A stretch of 64,000 nucleotides of DNA from Nocardioides limicola (GTDB lineage Bacteria > Actinomycetota > Actinomycetes > Propionibacteriales > Nocardioidaceae), in the NCBI RefSeq assembly GCF_016827675.1, contig NZ_JAERJA010000009.1, positions 1 to 64,000 on the forward strand. Reading direction: 5' to 3'. The first letter of the stretch is position 1. Each line of letters opens with the position of its first letter. The notes below the pieces were generated by a model that had not been told where the DNA came from, made no database searches, and saw nothing but the letters and a program-made list of their open reading frames with translations. Of the stretch, positions 16,338 through 24,585 are shown piece by piece. Both the position numbers and the translations under genes were made by a program.

Positions 16338-17108
16338 GTGCTGCACACCACCACCCACGGCGACGCGGGCAGCGCGGTCGTCTTCTGTCACGGGCTCTTC
16401 GGCCAGGGCCGCAACTTCACCCAGCACGCGAAGTCCCTGGCCGCCGACCACCGGGTGCTGCTGGTCGACATCCCCAACCACGGCCGCTCGGCGTGGACCG
16501 AGCGCTGGGACTTCGTCGCCGCCGCCGACGAGGTCGCGGAGCTGCTGGACCCGGCCACCCCGGTCACGCTGGTCGGCCACTCGCTGGGCGGCAAGATCGC
16601 GATGGTGCTGGCGCTGCGCCACCCCGAGCTCGTGCAGCGGCTCTGTGTGGTCGACGTGTCACCGGTGCCCTACGCCCACGGCGAGGAGTTCGCCGGCTAC
16701 ATGGACGCGATGCTCGCACTGGATCTGAGTGCGCTGCAGCGGCGCGAGGACGCCGACGCCGCCCTGGTCGAGGCGGTCCCGAATCCGGTGGTGCGCGGCT
16801 TCCTGTTGCAGAACCTGCGCCGCGACGGTGACGGCTGGTCGTGGCAGTTCAACCTGGCCCTGCTGCGGCGGGATCTCGAGACGCTCAGCGGCTGGCCGGG
16901 TGACGAACTGGCCGGGCTGCCGCCGTACGACGGCAGGGTGTTGTGGATCGCGGGCGAGCGGTCCAACTACATCACCGAGGAGTACGCGTCGGTGATGGAG
17001 GGCTACTTCCCGCGCACCCGGCGGGTGACCATCAAGGACGCCGGTCACTGGGTGCACTCGGAGCAGCCCGAGGTCTTCATCGAGGTGCTGCGTCGCTTCA
17101 CCCGCTGA
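16338..17108 (+). CDS. Alpha/beta hydrolase
   Basis: A 256-residue hydrolase. 'AVVFCHGLFGQGRNFTQ' forms the oxyanion region. The nucleophile is Ser82 in 'GHSLGG', and the C-terminal His lies in 'IKDAGHWVHSEQPEVF'. The 'DIPNHGRS' segment is typical of the YbfF/ABHD11 esterase group. GTG 16338 lies four bases after the WYL stop, suggesting one transcript. Substrate unknown. Confidence 0.85.
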   Translation: MLHTTTHGDAGSAVVFCHGLFGQGRNFTQHAKSLAADHRVLLVDIPNHGRSAWTERWDFVAAADEVAELLDPATPVTLVGHSLGGKIAMVLALRHPELVQRLCVVDVSPVPYAHGEEFAGYMDAMLALDLSALQRREDADAALVEAVPNPVVRGFLLQNLRRDGDGWSWQFNLALLRRDLETLSGWPGDELAGLPPYDGRVLWIAGERSNYITEEYASVMEGYFPRTRRVTIKDAGHWVHSEQPEVFIEVLRRFTR

Positions 17109-17123
17109 CCGGCCGCTGCCGGT

Positions 17124-18377
17124 TCAGGGTGAGCCGAGCAGGTCGTCCAGTGCCTCGGAGAAGCGATCCAACTGAGCCGAGATCCACGGCAGCGCCAGCG
17201 GGTCGTCGGCCTGCAGCGAGGCGAGTCGCTCGGTGTCACTCTCGCCGTACAGCATGCTGGTGGTGAACCGGACCCGGAGCGCATCGACCGGGCCTTCGAA
17301 CTCCGGCGCCGGCACCGAGCCGAGACCATGCTGGTCGACCAGCCATCGGGACAGCCCTGCTGCGTCGGTGATGCCGCGCCGGGCGAGCGGCTCGGCCAGT
17401 TCGGCGAAGTCCGGGTAGACATAGAAGCCGGCCTGCGGGTCGGGAAGCAGTGCACCCACCGTGCGGAGCCGGGCGGCTGCGGACGCAGCCACCTGGCCAT
17501 GCAACCGGGCGCTCGCCAGGATCCGCTGCCGCAACTCCACCGGCTCGGCGAACGCATCGGCAGCCACGTGCTGCACCGGTAGCGGCGCCGCGGACCAGAT
17601 CTCGCTGGCGATGGTCAGCACTCGGTCGCGCAGTGCCTCGCCACGGGCGCCCGCGGGGAACCTGGCCACCCCGGTCCGCCAGCCGCCCACCGCCAGCGAC
17701 TTGGACAATCCGGTGGTGACCACGGTCCGCTCGGGGGCGAACCAGGCCGGGCTGGGCACCACGGTGTCCGGGTCGTGCGGCAGGTCGGCGTAGATCTCAT
17801 CGGAGAGGATCAGCAGGTCGTGCGCCTCGGCGAGCGCGGCGATCGCGGCCACCGTCGCGGTCGAGACCACCCGCCCGGTCGGGTTGTCGGCCACCGTCAG
17901 CACCAGCACCCGGGGGGCCTCCCCGGCGGCCGAGGCCTCCGCCAGCATCGCCGCCAGGCGTGCCGGGTCGGGGGCGCCGCCCTGGCCGGGCTCCACCGGC
18001 ACATGCCAGACCCGCCGACCGGCCAGCGTCGCCTGGGCCGCGTAGCTGACCCAACTCGGCGCGGGCAGTGCGACGTCGGCCTCCGCGGCCAGGAGTACGG
18101 CGTACAGCAGCGCCTTGCTGCCCGGCCCGGCGACCACCTGGGCGGGGTCGGTGGGCAGGCCGCGGCGGGCCCAGTAGCCGGCTGCGGCGGTGCGTAGTTC
18201 GTCGACGCCGGCCACCGGGCCGTAGCCGTTCCTGCCGGCATGCTCGGCGAGGGCGTGCCGCAGTCGGGGGTGCACCGGCAGGCCGACCTCCCCGAAGCCC
18301 ATCGGCAGCACCGGCTGTCCGGCCTGGCGGCGGGCGAGGAGTTCCTGATTGATGGCGAGCGTGGCGGAGACCTTCAT
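17124..18377 (-). CDS. PLP-dependent class I/II aminotransferase
   Basis: A 417-residue fold-type I aminotransferase. 'FGEVGLPVHPRLRHAL', 'GYGPVAGVDELRTAAAGYW', 'VADNPTGRVVS', 'LLILSDEIYADLPHD' and the PLP-lysine segment 'TTGLSKSLAVGGWRTG' are all present. The substrate is not evident. Starts at 18377, 18386 and 18401 are possible; the last lies inside the palindrome at 18400, so a downstream start is preferred. It is divergent from a LysR regulator and is its probable target. Confidence 0.85.
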   Translation of the reverse strand: MKVSATLAINQELLARRQAGQPVLPMGFGEVGLPVHPRLRHALAEHAGRNGYGPVAGVDELRTAAAGYWARRGLPTDPAQVVAGPGSKALLYAVLLAAEADVALPAPSWVSYAAQATLAGRRVWHVPVEPGQGGAPDPARLAAMLAEASAAGEAPRVLVLTVADNPTGRVVSTATVAAIAALAEAHDLLILSDEIYADLPHDPDTVVPSPAWFAPERTVVTTGLSKSLAVGGWRTGVARFPAGARGEALRDRVLTIASEIWSAAPLPVQHVAADAFAEPVELRQRILASARLHGQVAASAAARLRTVGALLPDPQAGFYVYPDFAELAEPLARRGITDAAGLSRWLVDQHGLGSVPAPEFEGPVDALRVRFTTSMLYGESDTERLASLQADDPLALPWISAQLDRFSEALDDLLGSP

Positions 18378-18399
18378 GCCTCCCATCGTCGACGCCAGC

Positions 18400-18417
18400 A
18401 TGCTTAACTACAAGCAT
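18400..18417. promoter_or_regulatory. Dyad in the aminotransferase/LysR divergent promoter
   Basis: atgctt-N6-aagcat is a perfect 6-bp inverted repeat, and another aagcat lies at 18432-18437. LysR-type regulators bind such spaced dyads in shared promoters to control themselves and the neighbour. Confidence 0.5.
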
Positions 18418-18448
18418 TGATTACTGGCTCTAAGCATAAGGATTAATG

Positions 18449-19363
18449 ATGCTCAGCACCCATCGGCTCTCGCTGTTGGTCGCCTTCGCCCGGCATGGCA
18501 GCATCGCTGCCGCGGCCGAGGCTCTCGGCTACACGCCGTCGGCGGTCTCCCAGCAACTGGTCCGATTGGAGCAGGAGGCCGGGGTGGGGCTACTCGATCG
18601 CAGTGCCCGCAGCGCCGAGCTCACCGACGCCGGCCGACTGCTGGCGGAGCACGCGCAGCTGATCCTGGCTGCGGCCGAGGACGCCGAGGCTGCGCTGGCG
18701 GCCCAGGCGGGGGTCATCTCGGGCGAGGTGCGGGTGGCGGCGCTTCCGTCCGCAGCGCTGGCGTTCGCCCCGCTGCTGGTGAGGCAGTTGCGGCGGCATC
18801 GGCAACTCCGTCTGGTCTTCGTCGAGGCCGTTGGCCCGGCCGGGGTGGCGGCAGTGCGGGAGCGGGTCGCCGACATCGCCCTGGTGGAGCGTTGGGCAGG
18901 CGCGCCGGCCGCCGACCCCGCACTCTTCACGCAGCACCTGGTCCACGACCCCTTGGAACTCGCGGTCCCCCGGAGGCACTGGCTGGCCAACCCCGACGCT
19001 CCGGTCGACCTCGGCGAACTCGTCGATGAGTCCTGGATCATTGCGCCGCCGGGGGAGCCGTCCCGGGCTGGAGTCGAGCGGCTGATGGCGCCGTACGGCG
19101 GGGTGCCGGCGGGCGCTTGGGAGTTCGAAGGGCAGTCGGTGATCCTGAGCCTGGTCGCCCATGGTGCCGGCATCGCCGCGGTGCCGGCGCTGACCGCGCG
19201 GGTCGGCACTGCCGGGGTGGTTCGGCGGGCGATCCCGGGTGCGCCGGTGGCTCGGGAGATCGATGCGGTGGCGCGCACGTCGACGCTGGCCCGACCCGCC
19301 GTGGCCGCCACCCTCGCCGCCCTCCGCTCCGCCGCCCAGCAACTCCTCCTCCCCACCCCCTGA
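18449..19363 (+). CDS. LysR-family transcriptional regulator
   Basis: A 304-residue regulator. The N-terminal HTH reads 'HRLSLLVAFARHGSIAAAAE' and 'LGYTPSAVSQQLVRLEQEAG', followed by a periplasmic-binding-like effector domain. ATG 18449 is six bases after aagga, better spaced than the ATG at 18446. It probably governs the divergent aminotransferase. The coding end runs straight into a C-rich repeat block. Confidence 0.9.
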   Translation: MLSTHRLSLLVAFARHGSIAAAAEALGYTPSAVSQQLVRLEQEAGVGLLDRSARSAELTDAGRLLAEHAQLILAAAEDAEAALAAQAGVISGEVRVAALPSAALAFAPLLVRQLRRHRQLRLVFVEAVGPAGVAAVRERVADIALVERWAGAPAADPALFTQHLVHDPLELAVPRRHWLANPDAPVDLGELVDESWIIAPPGEPSRAGVERLMAPYGGVPAGAWEFEGQSVILSLVAHGAGIAAVPALTARVGTAGVVRRAIPGAPVAREIDAVARTSTLARPAVAATLAALRSAAQQLLLPTP

Positions 19364-19445
19364 CCCACCCCCCGCCCCACCCCCCGCCCCACCCCCCGAC
19401 CCACCCCCCGCCCCACCCCCCGACCCACCCCCCGACCCACCCCCC
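19361..19445. repeat. C-rich tandem repeat (accccccg/acccaccccc units)
   Basis: About 85 bases made almost only of C with spaced A and G (units like ccccaccccccgacccacc) begin at the stop of the LysR gene. The opposite strand has repeated runs of six G and could form G-quadruplexes. No gene is supported here. Confidence 0.75.
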
Positions 19446-19451
19446 GACGAA

Positions 19452-19540
19452 GTGGGGTTTGTGGCCGCGCGAGGTGGGGTTTGTGGCCGCGCGAGGTGGG
19501 GTTTGTGGCCGCGCGAGGTGGGGTTTGTGGCCGGTCGAAA
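19452..19540. repeat. 22-bp tandem repeat, about four units
   Basis: Units gtggggtttgtggccgcgcgag start at 19452, 19474 and 19496; a fourth at 19518 diverges to gtggggtttgtggccggtcg. There are no unique spacers, so this is not a CRISPR array. From here to 19771 no further gene is seen; a promoter for the HNH gene probably lies within. Confidence 0.8.
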
Positions 19541-19771
19541 GGGGGGTTGTGGCCGGTCGGGGGTGTCGGGGGTGGAGATTTGGTCTTGAGGTTGTGTCTA
19601 TTTCCGAACTGGTGTACGTTTGATGGCAGCTGGTTCGGTGAGGTGTCTCCTCCATGTAGGGGTGTTCGAAGCCGGAACGGTGAGACGCAGCACGGTGGCA
19701 GTGACCACGGATCCGTGGCCCCCCGGCGTCGCAGTCGAGATGACTCCTGCGAACCCGAGGTGGTGACTGGC

Positions 19772-21010
19772 GTGTATTCGGAAGTGTTGACGCATCCGTT
19801 GATCGAGTGTGTGGCGGTGGTGGAGGAGGCGCTGGCGGGTGCGGTGGGGTGTGAGCCGTTGTACCTGCCCACCCCGGCCAAGGCCGAGGTGTTGGCGCGG
19901 CTGGTCGGGGTGCGGTCGCGGTTGGACGGGTTGTTGTTGCGGGTGATGGCCGGTGCTGGTGAGGTGGCTGAGTCGGTGGGGGCGCGTGACGTCGGTGGCT
20001 GGTTGGCGGCCGAGACTCGTCAGGATGTGCGGGCGGCCAAGGCTGATGCGAGGTTGGCGGCCGAGCTGGACCGGCGGTGGGTGGCTACCGGGGCTGCGTT
20101 GAGTAGCGGGATGGTGTCGTTGGAGCAGGCCCGGGTGATCGCCGCGGTGTTGGGTGAGGTGGCCGAGGATCTCGATGCCGAGGATCTGGTGAAGGCCGAG
20201 GCAGTGATGGTCGAGGAGGCCTCCAGGCTTGACCCGCGGGCGTTGCGGGCCCTGGGCCGGCACCTGGTGCGGGTGGTGAACCCGGAGAAGGCTGATGAGG
20301 CCGAGGCGCGGCGGCAGGCCGAGACCGACGAGCACGCCGCAGGCAGGTCCCGGCTCACTCTGCGTGAGGTCGGGGACGGGACGATGCGCATCACTGGGGT
20401 GGTGCCGGAGTCGGTAGGGCGGCGGTTGAGCGCCTATCTGGAGGCGTTCGCCCAGCCTCGTAAGCAGGCCGCGGCCGCTGATGGGCGGCGGGTGCCGCGT
20501 CCGAAGTTGTTGGCTGATGCGTTGCGGGACCTGTTGGAACGTCTCGACCCGGCCGGGCTCCCGGCCCATGGCGGTGATGCGACCACAGTGATCATCACCA
20601 TGGACCTGGACCGGCTCCGTGCCGGCGTGGGCGCCGCGGGCCTGGGGTGGGACGGTGATGTCGGGATGTCTGCGGCCGAGGTACGCCGGCTTGCCTGTCA
20701 GGCCGCCCTGATCCCGATGGTGCTGGGTTCTGGCAGCGAGGTCCTGGACGTGGGCCGCAAGAGCCGACTCCACACTCCGGTGCAACGCAAAGCGATCCGG
20801 TTGCGGGACAAGCATTGTCGGGCCGAGGGGTGCACGGTGCCCGCCCAGTGGTGCGATGTGCACCACCCCCATGCCTGGAGTCAGGGTGGGGGGACCTCGG
20901 TGGCCAACGGGATGTTGTTGTGCTCCCACCACCACCACCGATCCCACGACCCCGGCTACGACCACACCCTGCTCCCCGACGGAAGCGTCAGGTACCACCG
21001 CCGCACCTGA
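19772..21010 (+). CDS. DUF222 / HNH endonuclease-domain protein (13E12 type)
   Basis: A 412-residue protein with an N-terminal DUF222 helical region ('RLVGVRSRLDGLLLRVMAGA', 'SLEQARVIAAVL') and a C-terminal HNH nuclease ('KHCRAEGCTVPAQWCDVHH', 'PHAWSQGGGTSVANGMLLC', 'SHHHHRSHD'). Such genes are multicopy in mycobacteria (13E12 family) and Nocardioidaceae and are thought to be semi-mobile; the biological role is unsettled. Starts at 19760, 19763 and 19772 are possible. 19772 is chosen for the gagg about ten bases upstream. Codons favour gtg and ttg, unlike the neighbouring genes. Confidence 0.88.
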   Translation: MYSEVLTHPLIECVAVVEEALAGAVGCEPLYLPTPAKAEVLARLVGVRSRLDGLLLRVMAGAGEVAESVGARDVGGWLAAETRQDVRAAKADARLAAELDRRWVATGAALSSGMVSLEQARVIAAVLGEVAEDLDAEDLVKAEAVMVEEASRLDPRALRALGRHLVRVVNPEKADEAEARRQAETDEHAAGRSRLTLREVGDGTMRITGVVPESVGRRLSAYLEAFAQPRKQAAAADGRRVPRPKLLADALRDLLERLDPAGLPAHGGDATTVIITMDLDRLRAGVGAAGLGWDGDVGMSAAEVRRLACQAALIPMVLGSGSEVLDVGRKSRLHTPVQRKAIRLRDKHCRAEGCTVPAQWCDVHHPHAWSQGGGTSVANGMLLCSHHHHRSHDPGYDHTLLPDGSVRYHRRT

Positions 21011-21132
21011 ACCAGCGTGCGGGTTCAGCGGATGGCCCTTTGTCCACAGGGAGAACCACAGGGCTTCCCCCTGTCCGGGGTGGCTGGGTAGCCTGCCTCC
21101 TGATCTGGTTGCCTTGCTCGGGAGGTCCCCTC

Positions 21133-21678
21133 GTGATTCTTCGACGTCGCACTGCTGTCGTCGCTGCCGTTGTTGTGGCGATGGCCGGTGCCCTGTCCGC
21201 GTGTACCGGCGACGACCCGGGGCCTGAGCCGGAGCCGACCGTCGCGCCGACCCCTGCTCCGGAGCCGGAGCCCGAGCCGACTGCGGAGCCGGTGGAGCGA
21301 GAAGACCCTGAGGACTTCATCCGCCGATGGGTCGAGGTCAGCGCTGCCATGCAGAACTCCGGCGACACGACCGACTACCGGTCCATGACGCCAGACTGCG
21401 AGCCATGCCAGGGCTTCGCCGACACCATTGAGCGCTTCTATGCGGCGGGCGGCCATGTGAAGACGAATCCGTGGCAGATCAGGGACCTTGAGTTGCATGG
21501 TCGAGTTGGCCCGGTGAGGGAGTACCGGTTCGTCGCCGAGACGAGCCAGTCTGAGTACAAGGAGTCGGCCGACGAGGAGCCCCGGACCTCAGAAGAAAAC
21601 GTCTACGACGCCTACGTTGAGATCGTTCGCGCGGGTGACTCGTGGCATGTCCGTGCCTACGGCGAGTTCGTCCGATGA
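21133..21678 (+). CDS. DUF6318-like lipoprotein
   Basis: A 181-residue lipoprotein with the lipobox LSAC at Cys24 and a Glu/Pro-rich linker (about 30-55). A folded domain follows with 'EDFIRRWVEVSAAMQNSGDT' and 'MTPDCEPCQGFADTIERFYA'. GTG 21133 has gggaggt seven bases before it. It overlaps the next gene (ATGA), and such lipoprotein/secreted-protein pairs recur in Nocardioidaceae. Function unknown. Confidence 0.7.
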   Translation: MILRRRTAVVAAVVVAMAGALSACTGDDPGPEPEPTVAPTPAPEPEPEPTAEPVEREDPEDFIRRWVEVSAAMQNSGDTTDYRSMTPDCEPCQGFADTIERFYAAGGHVKTNPWQIRDLELHGRVGPVREYRFVAETSQSEYKESADEEPRTSEENVYDAYVEIVRAGDSWHVRAYGEFVR

Positions 21679-22553
21679 GCGCTCTGCGAGTGGGGACCCT
21701 GGTCCTTGTCTGGGTCCTCGTAGCCAGTCTGGCCACGTCAATTGCCGGTCCCTCCGTGGCATCAAGTCCGAACCGAGAGTGTCCGTCTGAGAACGCCGAA
21801 GCGACTGGTGACCTCGGGATGGTGTCCGGTGTCTGCAAGCGAGATGCTGCCGGGTGGGGACATGAGGCGGCCACTGCCGAGTCGCACTGGATCTACTTTC
21901 TTCGCCAGCCTTGTGACGATGGTGGGGACTGTCTCTTCACGCCGTCATGTGTACGTGGGGGAGAGGCAGGTGAGTTCTGGGAAGTCTTCCGACGCGACGC
22001 ACGCCAGCCCGACGAAGGACCAGAATCCTGGGAGTACCGGGGGAGTTTCTGCAGAGTCGCAGGAGAGGATCCCTTCGCGGTGACGCCGGGGGTGGTGCAG
22101 CGGGCGTTCGAGCGGTTGGAGTGGCCGGCGGCGGAGCTGTTTGTGGAGCCGGATCGTGGGTGGACGTTGGTGCAGTTGGAGACGAACTTCTATACGACGA
22201 ATACGGAGCCGAGTCGTCAGGTGGTGGTGTTGTTCGGGGTGGAGGTGGAGGTGGAGGCGTCGCCGGTGTCGTGGACGTGGCGGTTCACGGAGGGGAAGTC
22301 GGTGTGGGAGGAGCGGCATCGGGTGGTGACGACGTCGTCGCCGGGTGCTCCGTTGCCGGTGGGGTCGGTGAGTCATGTGTATCGGTGGGCGGGGCAGGTG
22401 TTTCGGCCGCGGGTGGATACGACGTATGTGGGGCGGTTCCGGGTTGATGGTGGTGGGTGGCAGGAGATTCCGGAGTCGTTGATGGTGCCGGGGGTGCCGA
22501 TCGAGTTGGTGACTCGGGAGGCTGCCGCGGTGCTGGTCGACCCACAGGGCTGA
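21675..22553 (+). CDS. Secreted protein of unknown function with mosaic codon usage
   Basis: A 292-residue protein with an N-terminal export signal (VGTLVLVWVLVASLATS then IAGPSVA). Several Cys in the N-terminal half probably form disulfides. The first about 135 codons use mixed, C-rich third bases. From about 22075 codons switch sharply to G or T endings (ttg, gtg, cgg, tcg), as in the DUF222 gene. This points to recombination between paralogues or a transferred 3' part. It is coupled to the upstream lipoprotein by a 4-base overlap. Confidence 0.65.
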   Translation: MSALRVGTLVLVWVLVASLATSIAGPSVASSPNRECPSENAEATGDLGMVSGVCKRDAAGWGHEAATAESHWIYFLRQPCDDGGDCLFTPSCVRGGEAGEFWEVFRRDARQPDEGPESWEYRGSFCRVAGEDPFAVTPGVVQRAFERLEWPAAELFVEPDRGWTLVQLETNFYTTNTEPSRQVVVLFGVEVEVEASPVSWTWRFTEGKSVWEERHRVVTTSSPGAPLPVGSVSHVYRWAGQVFRPRVDTTYVGRFRVDGGGWQEIPESLMVPGVPIELVTREAAAVLVDPQG

Positions 22554-22633
22554 TCTTTGGGGAAGGTTGAGGTCACCTGGTGCACCGAGACTTCCCCGAA
22601 ACGGGCGCGTCACCGCACAGGCACAATGGGGCG

Positions 22634-23266
22634 GTGACCTTCCAAGGCTTCCCCGTCGCCGCGCTCGACTTCTACGACGACCTCGAGGTCGACAACACCA
22701 AGTCCTTCTGGGAGTCCCACAAGGACGTCTACAAGGAGCAGGTGCACGCGCCGATGGTGGCGCTCACCGACGCCCTCGCCCCGGAGTTCGGCGCCGCCAA
22801 GGTGTTCCGGCCCTACCGGGATGTCCGGTTCAGCAGGGACAAGGCGCCCTACAAGACCCATCAGGGTGCCTTCGTCGGGCTCGCCCCGGCTGCCGGTTGG
22901 TACGTCGAACTCTCGGCCCGCGGCGTGCGTGTCGGCGGTGGCTTCTACGAGGCCGACAGCACCCGACTGGCGGCCTTTCGGGCCGCCGTACAGGATCGCC
23001 GCCAGGGTGCGGCACTGGAGCGGGTGGTCGCCCAACTCAACGCGAGCGGCTGGACGATCGAGGGCGATCGGCTCAAGACCTCTCCGCGGGGCATCTCTGC
23101 CGACCATCCGCGGATCGAACTATTGAGGCATCGCTCCCTGGTCGGCATGCGCAGCTATGGGTTCGAGCCGGTCATCCACACCCCCGAACTCCTCGATCGG
23201 ATCCGGGCGGACTGGAGGGCCCTGCACCCGCTGAATGACTGGTGCGCCACGGCGCTCGCCGAGTGA
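22634..23266 (+). CDS. DUF2461 family protein
   Basis: A 210-residue protein matching the DUF2461/TIGR02453 family: 'FYDDLEVDNTKSFWESHKD', 'VFRPYRDVRFSRDKAPYKTH', 'GWYVELSARGVRVGGGFY' and 'LKTSPRGISADHPRIELLRH'. The family is widespread and of unknown function. GTG 22634 starts just before the conserved region. Confidence 0.85.
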   Translation: MTFQGFPVAALDFYDDLEVDNTKSFWESHKDVYKEQVHAPMVALTDALAPEFGAAKVFRPYRDVRFSRDKAPYKTHQGAFVGLAPAAGWYVELSARGVRVGGGFYEADSTRLAAFRAAVQDRRQGAALERVVAQLNASGWTIEGDRLKTSPRGISADHPRIELLRHRSLVGMRSYGFEPVIHTPELLDRIRADWRALHPLNDWCATALAE

Positions 23267-23335
23267 ACTCGGTGTCGTCACGCACGACCACCACGATGCC
23301 GCTGCGGTGCCTCGCGCAACGACTAGGGTGACCTG

Positions 23336-23980
23336 ATGCCCTTGGCACAAGGACGACGGCGCCTCGGAGTCGCCGGGGTCTGGGCTGAGCGCTGGGGAGC
23401 GCTGGCCCTGCTCATGCGCCCGGCCTACATCGCGATCGAGTTCGTTGTGGCCGCGGCAACGACGGGCCGCTACAGCTTCCTCTCCGATTCGGTGAGCCGA
23501 CTCGGTGAGGTCGGTTGCCTGGCGACGTACTGCTCGCCGCGACACGAACTGATGAACGGCTCGTTCATGGTCTTCGGTGCGCTGCTGGCCGGCGGTGCGG
23601 TGCTGCTCGCGCGCTCTCTCGGGCCCTGGGTGACGGGGCTGCTCGTGGTCTCCGGGCTGAGCTCGGTCGCCACCGGCCTCGCGCCCCTTGACCAGGACGC
23701 CACCCTGCACGCGATGGCCGCGGCACCGTTGTTCGTGGCGCAGCCGATCGCGCTCATCCTTCTCAGTGCGCGAGTGCGGCACGACGGGCCGCGACTGGCC
23801 GGGGCGCTGTTGGCCGCGGGGGCTGTCACCGGCACGGCGGCCGTGTTGTTCGTGCTCTCCGGTGACAACCCTGCGTCGGGTGCCCTCGAACGCCTCGCTC
23901 TATGGCCGGTGCTGATCGTGCTGGCTTGGTTCGCGTTGACACGACTCAATTCCGATGGCCGTTCGGACCACGGTCATTGA
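23336..23980 (+). CDS. DUF998 membrane protein
   Basis: A 214-residue integral membrane protein with about six hydrophobic segments. 'YSFLSDSVSRLGEVGC' followed by 'SPRHELMNGSFMVFGALLAG' is the DUF998 signature. Function unknown. It stands alone between DUF2461 and a convergent CGNR gene. Confidence 0.8.
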   Translation: MPLAQGRRRLGVAGVWAERWGALALLMRPAYIAIEFVVAAATTGRYSFLSDSVSRLGEVGCLATYCSPRHELMNGSFMVFGALLAGGAVLLARSLGPWVTGLLVVSGLSSVATGLAPLDQDATLHAMAAAPLFVAQPIALILLSARVRHDGPRLAGALLAAGAVTGTAAVLFVLSGDNPASGALERLALWPVLIVLAWFALTRLNSDGRSDHGH

Positions 23981-24006
23981 CGGGCCAGCGCCCAGACGAG
24001 CCAGGC

Positions 24007-24546
24007 TCAGGAGTCCTCGGCCTGCCGGGCCCGGAAGGACGCCTGGGCGTGCCGATTGCCGCAGGCGGTGCTGCAGAAGCGTTTGGACCGGTTCCGGGAG
24101 AGGTCGAGAACGATGCCGGTGCAACCGTCGTCGGCGCAGGTGCTGAACCGGCTCATCTCGTCGGCACGAATCACGTCGATCATCGCCATCGCGGTCTCGA
24201 CCAGGACCCGGGTCGCCAGCGGCTTGTCCGGATCCACGGCATGCAGATGCCAGTCCCAGCCCGAGTGGCGCACCAACTGGGGGAGGGCGTCGGCCTCCCG
24301 CAGCATCGTGTTGACCTGCTCGACGGCCTGGTCCCGACTGCTGGTGATCAACTCCCGCAGCCTGGGCCGCAGGGCCCGGACCGCCGCCACGTCATCCTCG
24401 GACTGCGGGGGAGAGCCGGAGTACTCATGGTCGTCGAAGAACGCGTTGAGCTCCTCGAGGGAGCCCAACTCATCGGGGTCGCCGGCCGTGTTCACCAGGT
24501 CGACGGCGGCGATCAGGGACGCGCGGGTGTCATGAGCGAAAACCAC
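24007..24546 (-). CDS. CGNR zinc-finger protein (probable regulator)
   Basis: A 179-residue protein of the ABATE/CGNR family. The C-terminal zinc finger reads 'CADDGCTGIVLDLSRN' then 'RFCSTACGNRHAQASFRARQ', with the CGNR motif intact. These proteins are thought to be DNA-binding stress regulators. The gene is divergent from an EamA transporter with only 39 bases between, so it may control that exporter. Confidence 0.88.
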   Translation of the reverse strand: MVFAHDTRASLIAAVDLVNTAGDPDELGSLEELNAFFDDHEYSGSPPQSEDDVAAVRALRPRLRELITSSRDQAVEQVNTMLREADALPQLVRHSGWDWHLHAVDPDKPLATRVLVETAMAMIDVIRADEMSRFSTCADDGCTGIVLDLSRNRSKRFCSTACGNRHAQASFRARQAEDS

Positions 24547-24547
24547 T

Positions 24548-24577
24548 TTGACAGATTACCCCATCTCCACGTAGCGT
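24548..24577 (+). promoter_or_regulatory. Sigma-70-type promoter for the EamA transporter
   Basis: ttgaca (24548-24553) is followed after 18 bases by tagcgt (24572-24577). Transcription would start about 24584, almost at the ATG (24586), implying a leaderless or near-leaderless mRNA. Confidence 0.45.
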
Positions 24578-24585
24578 AATGCCCT

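Noticed and set aside
19361..19540. Possible CRISPR array
   Set aside because: Units are contiguous with no unique spacers and no cas genes are near.
19600..19630. LexA/SOS box (gaac...gttt) upstream of the HNH gene
   Set aside because: Spacing between half-sites is eight rather than four bases and the right half is imperfect.
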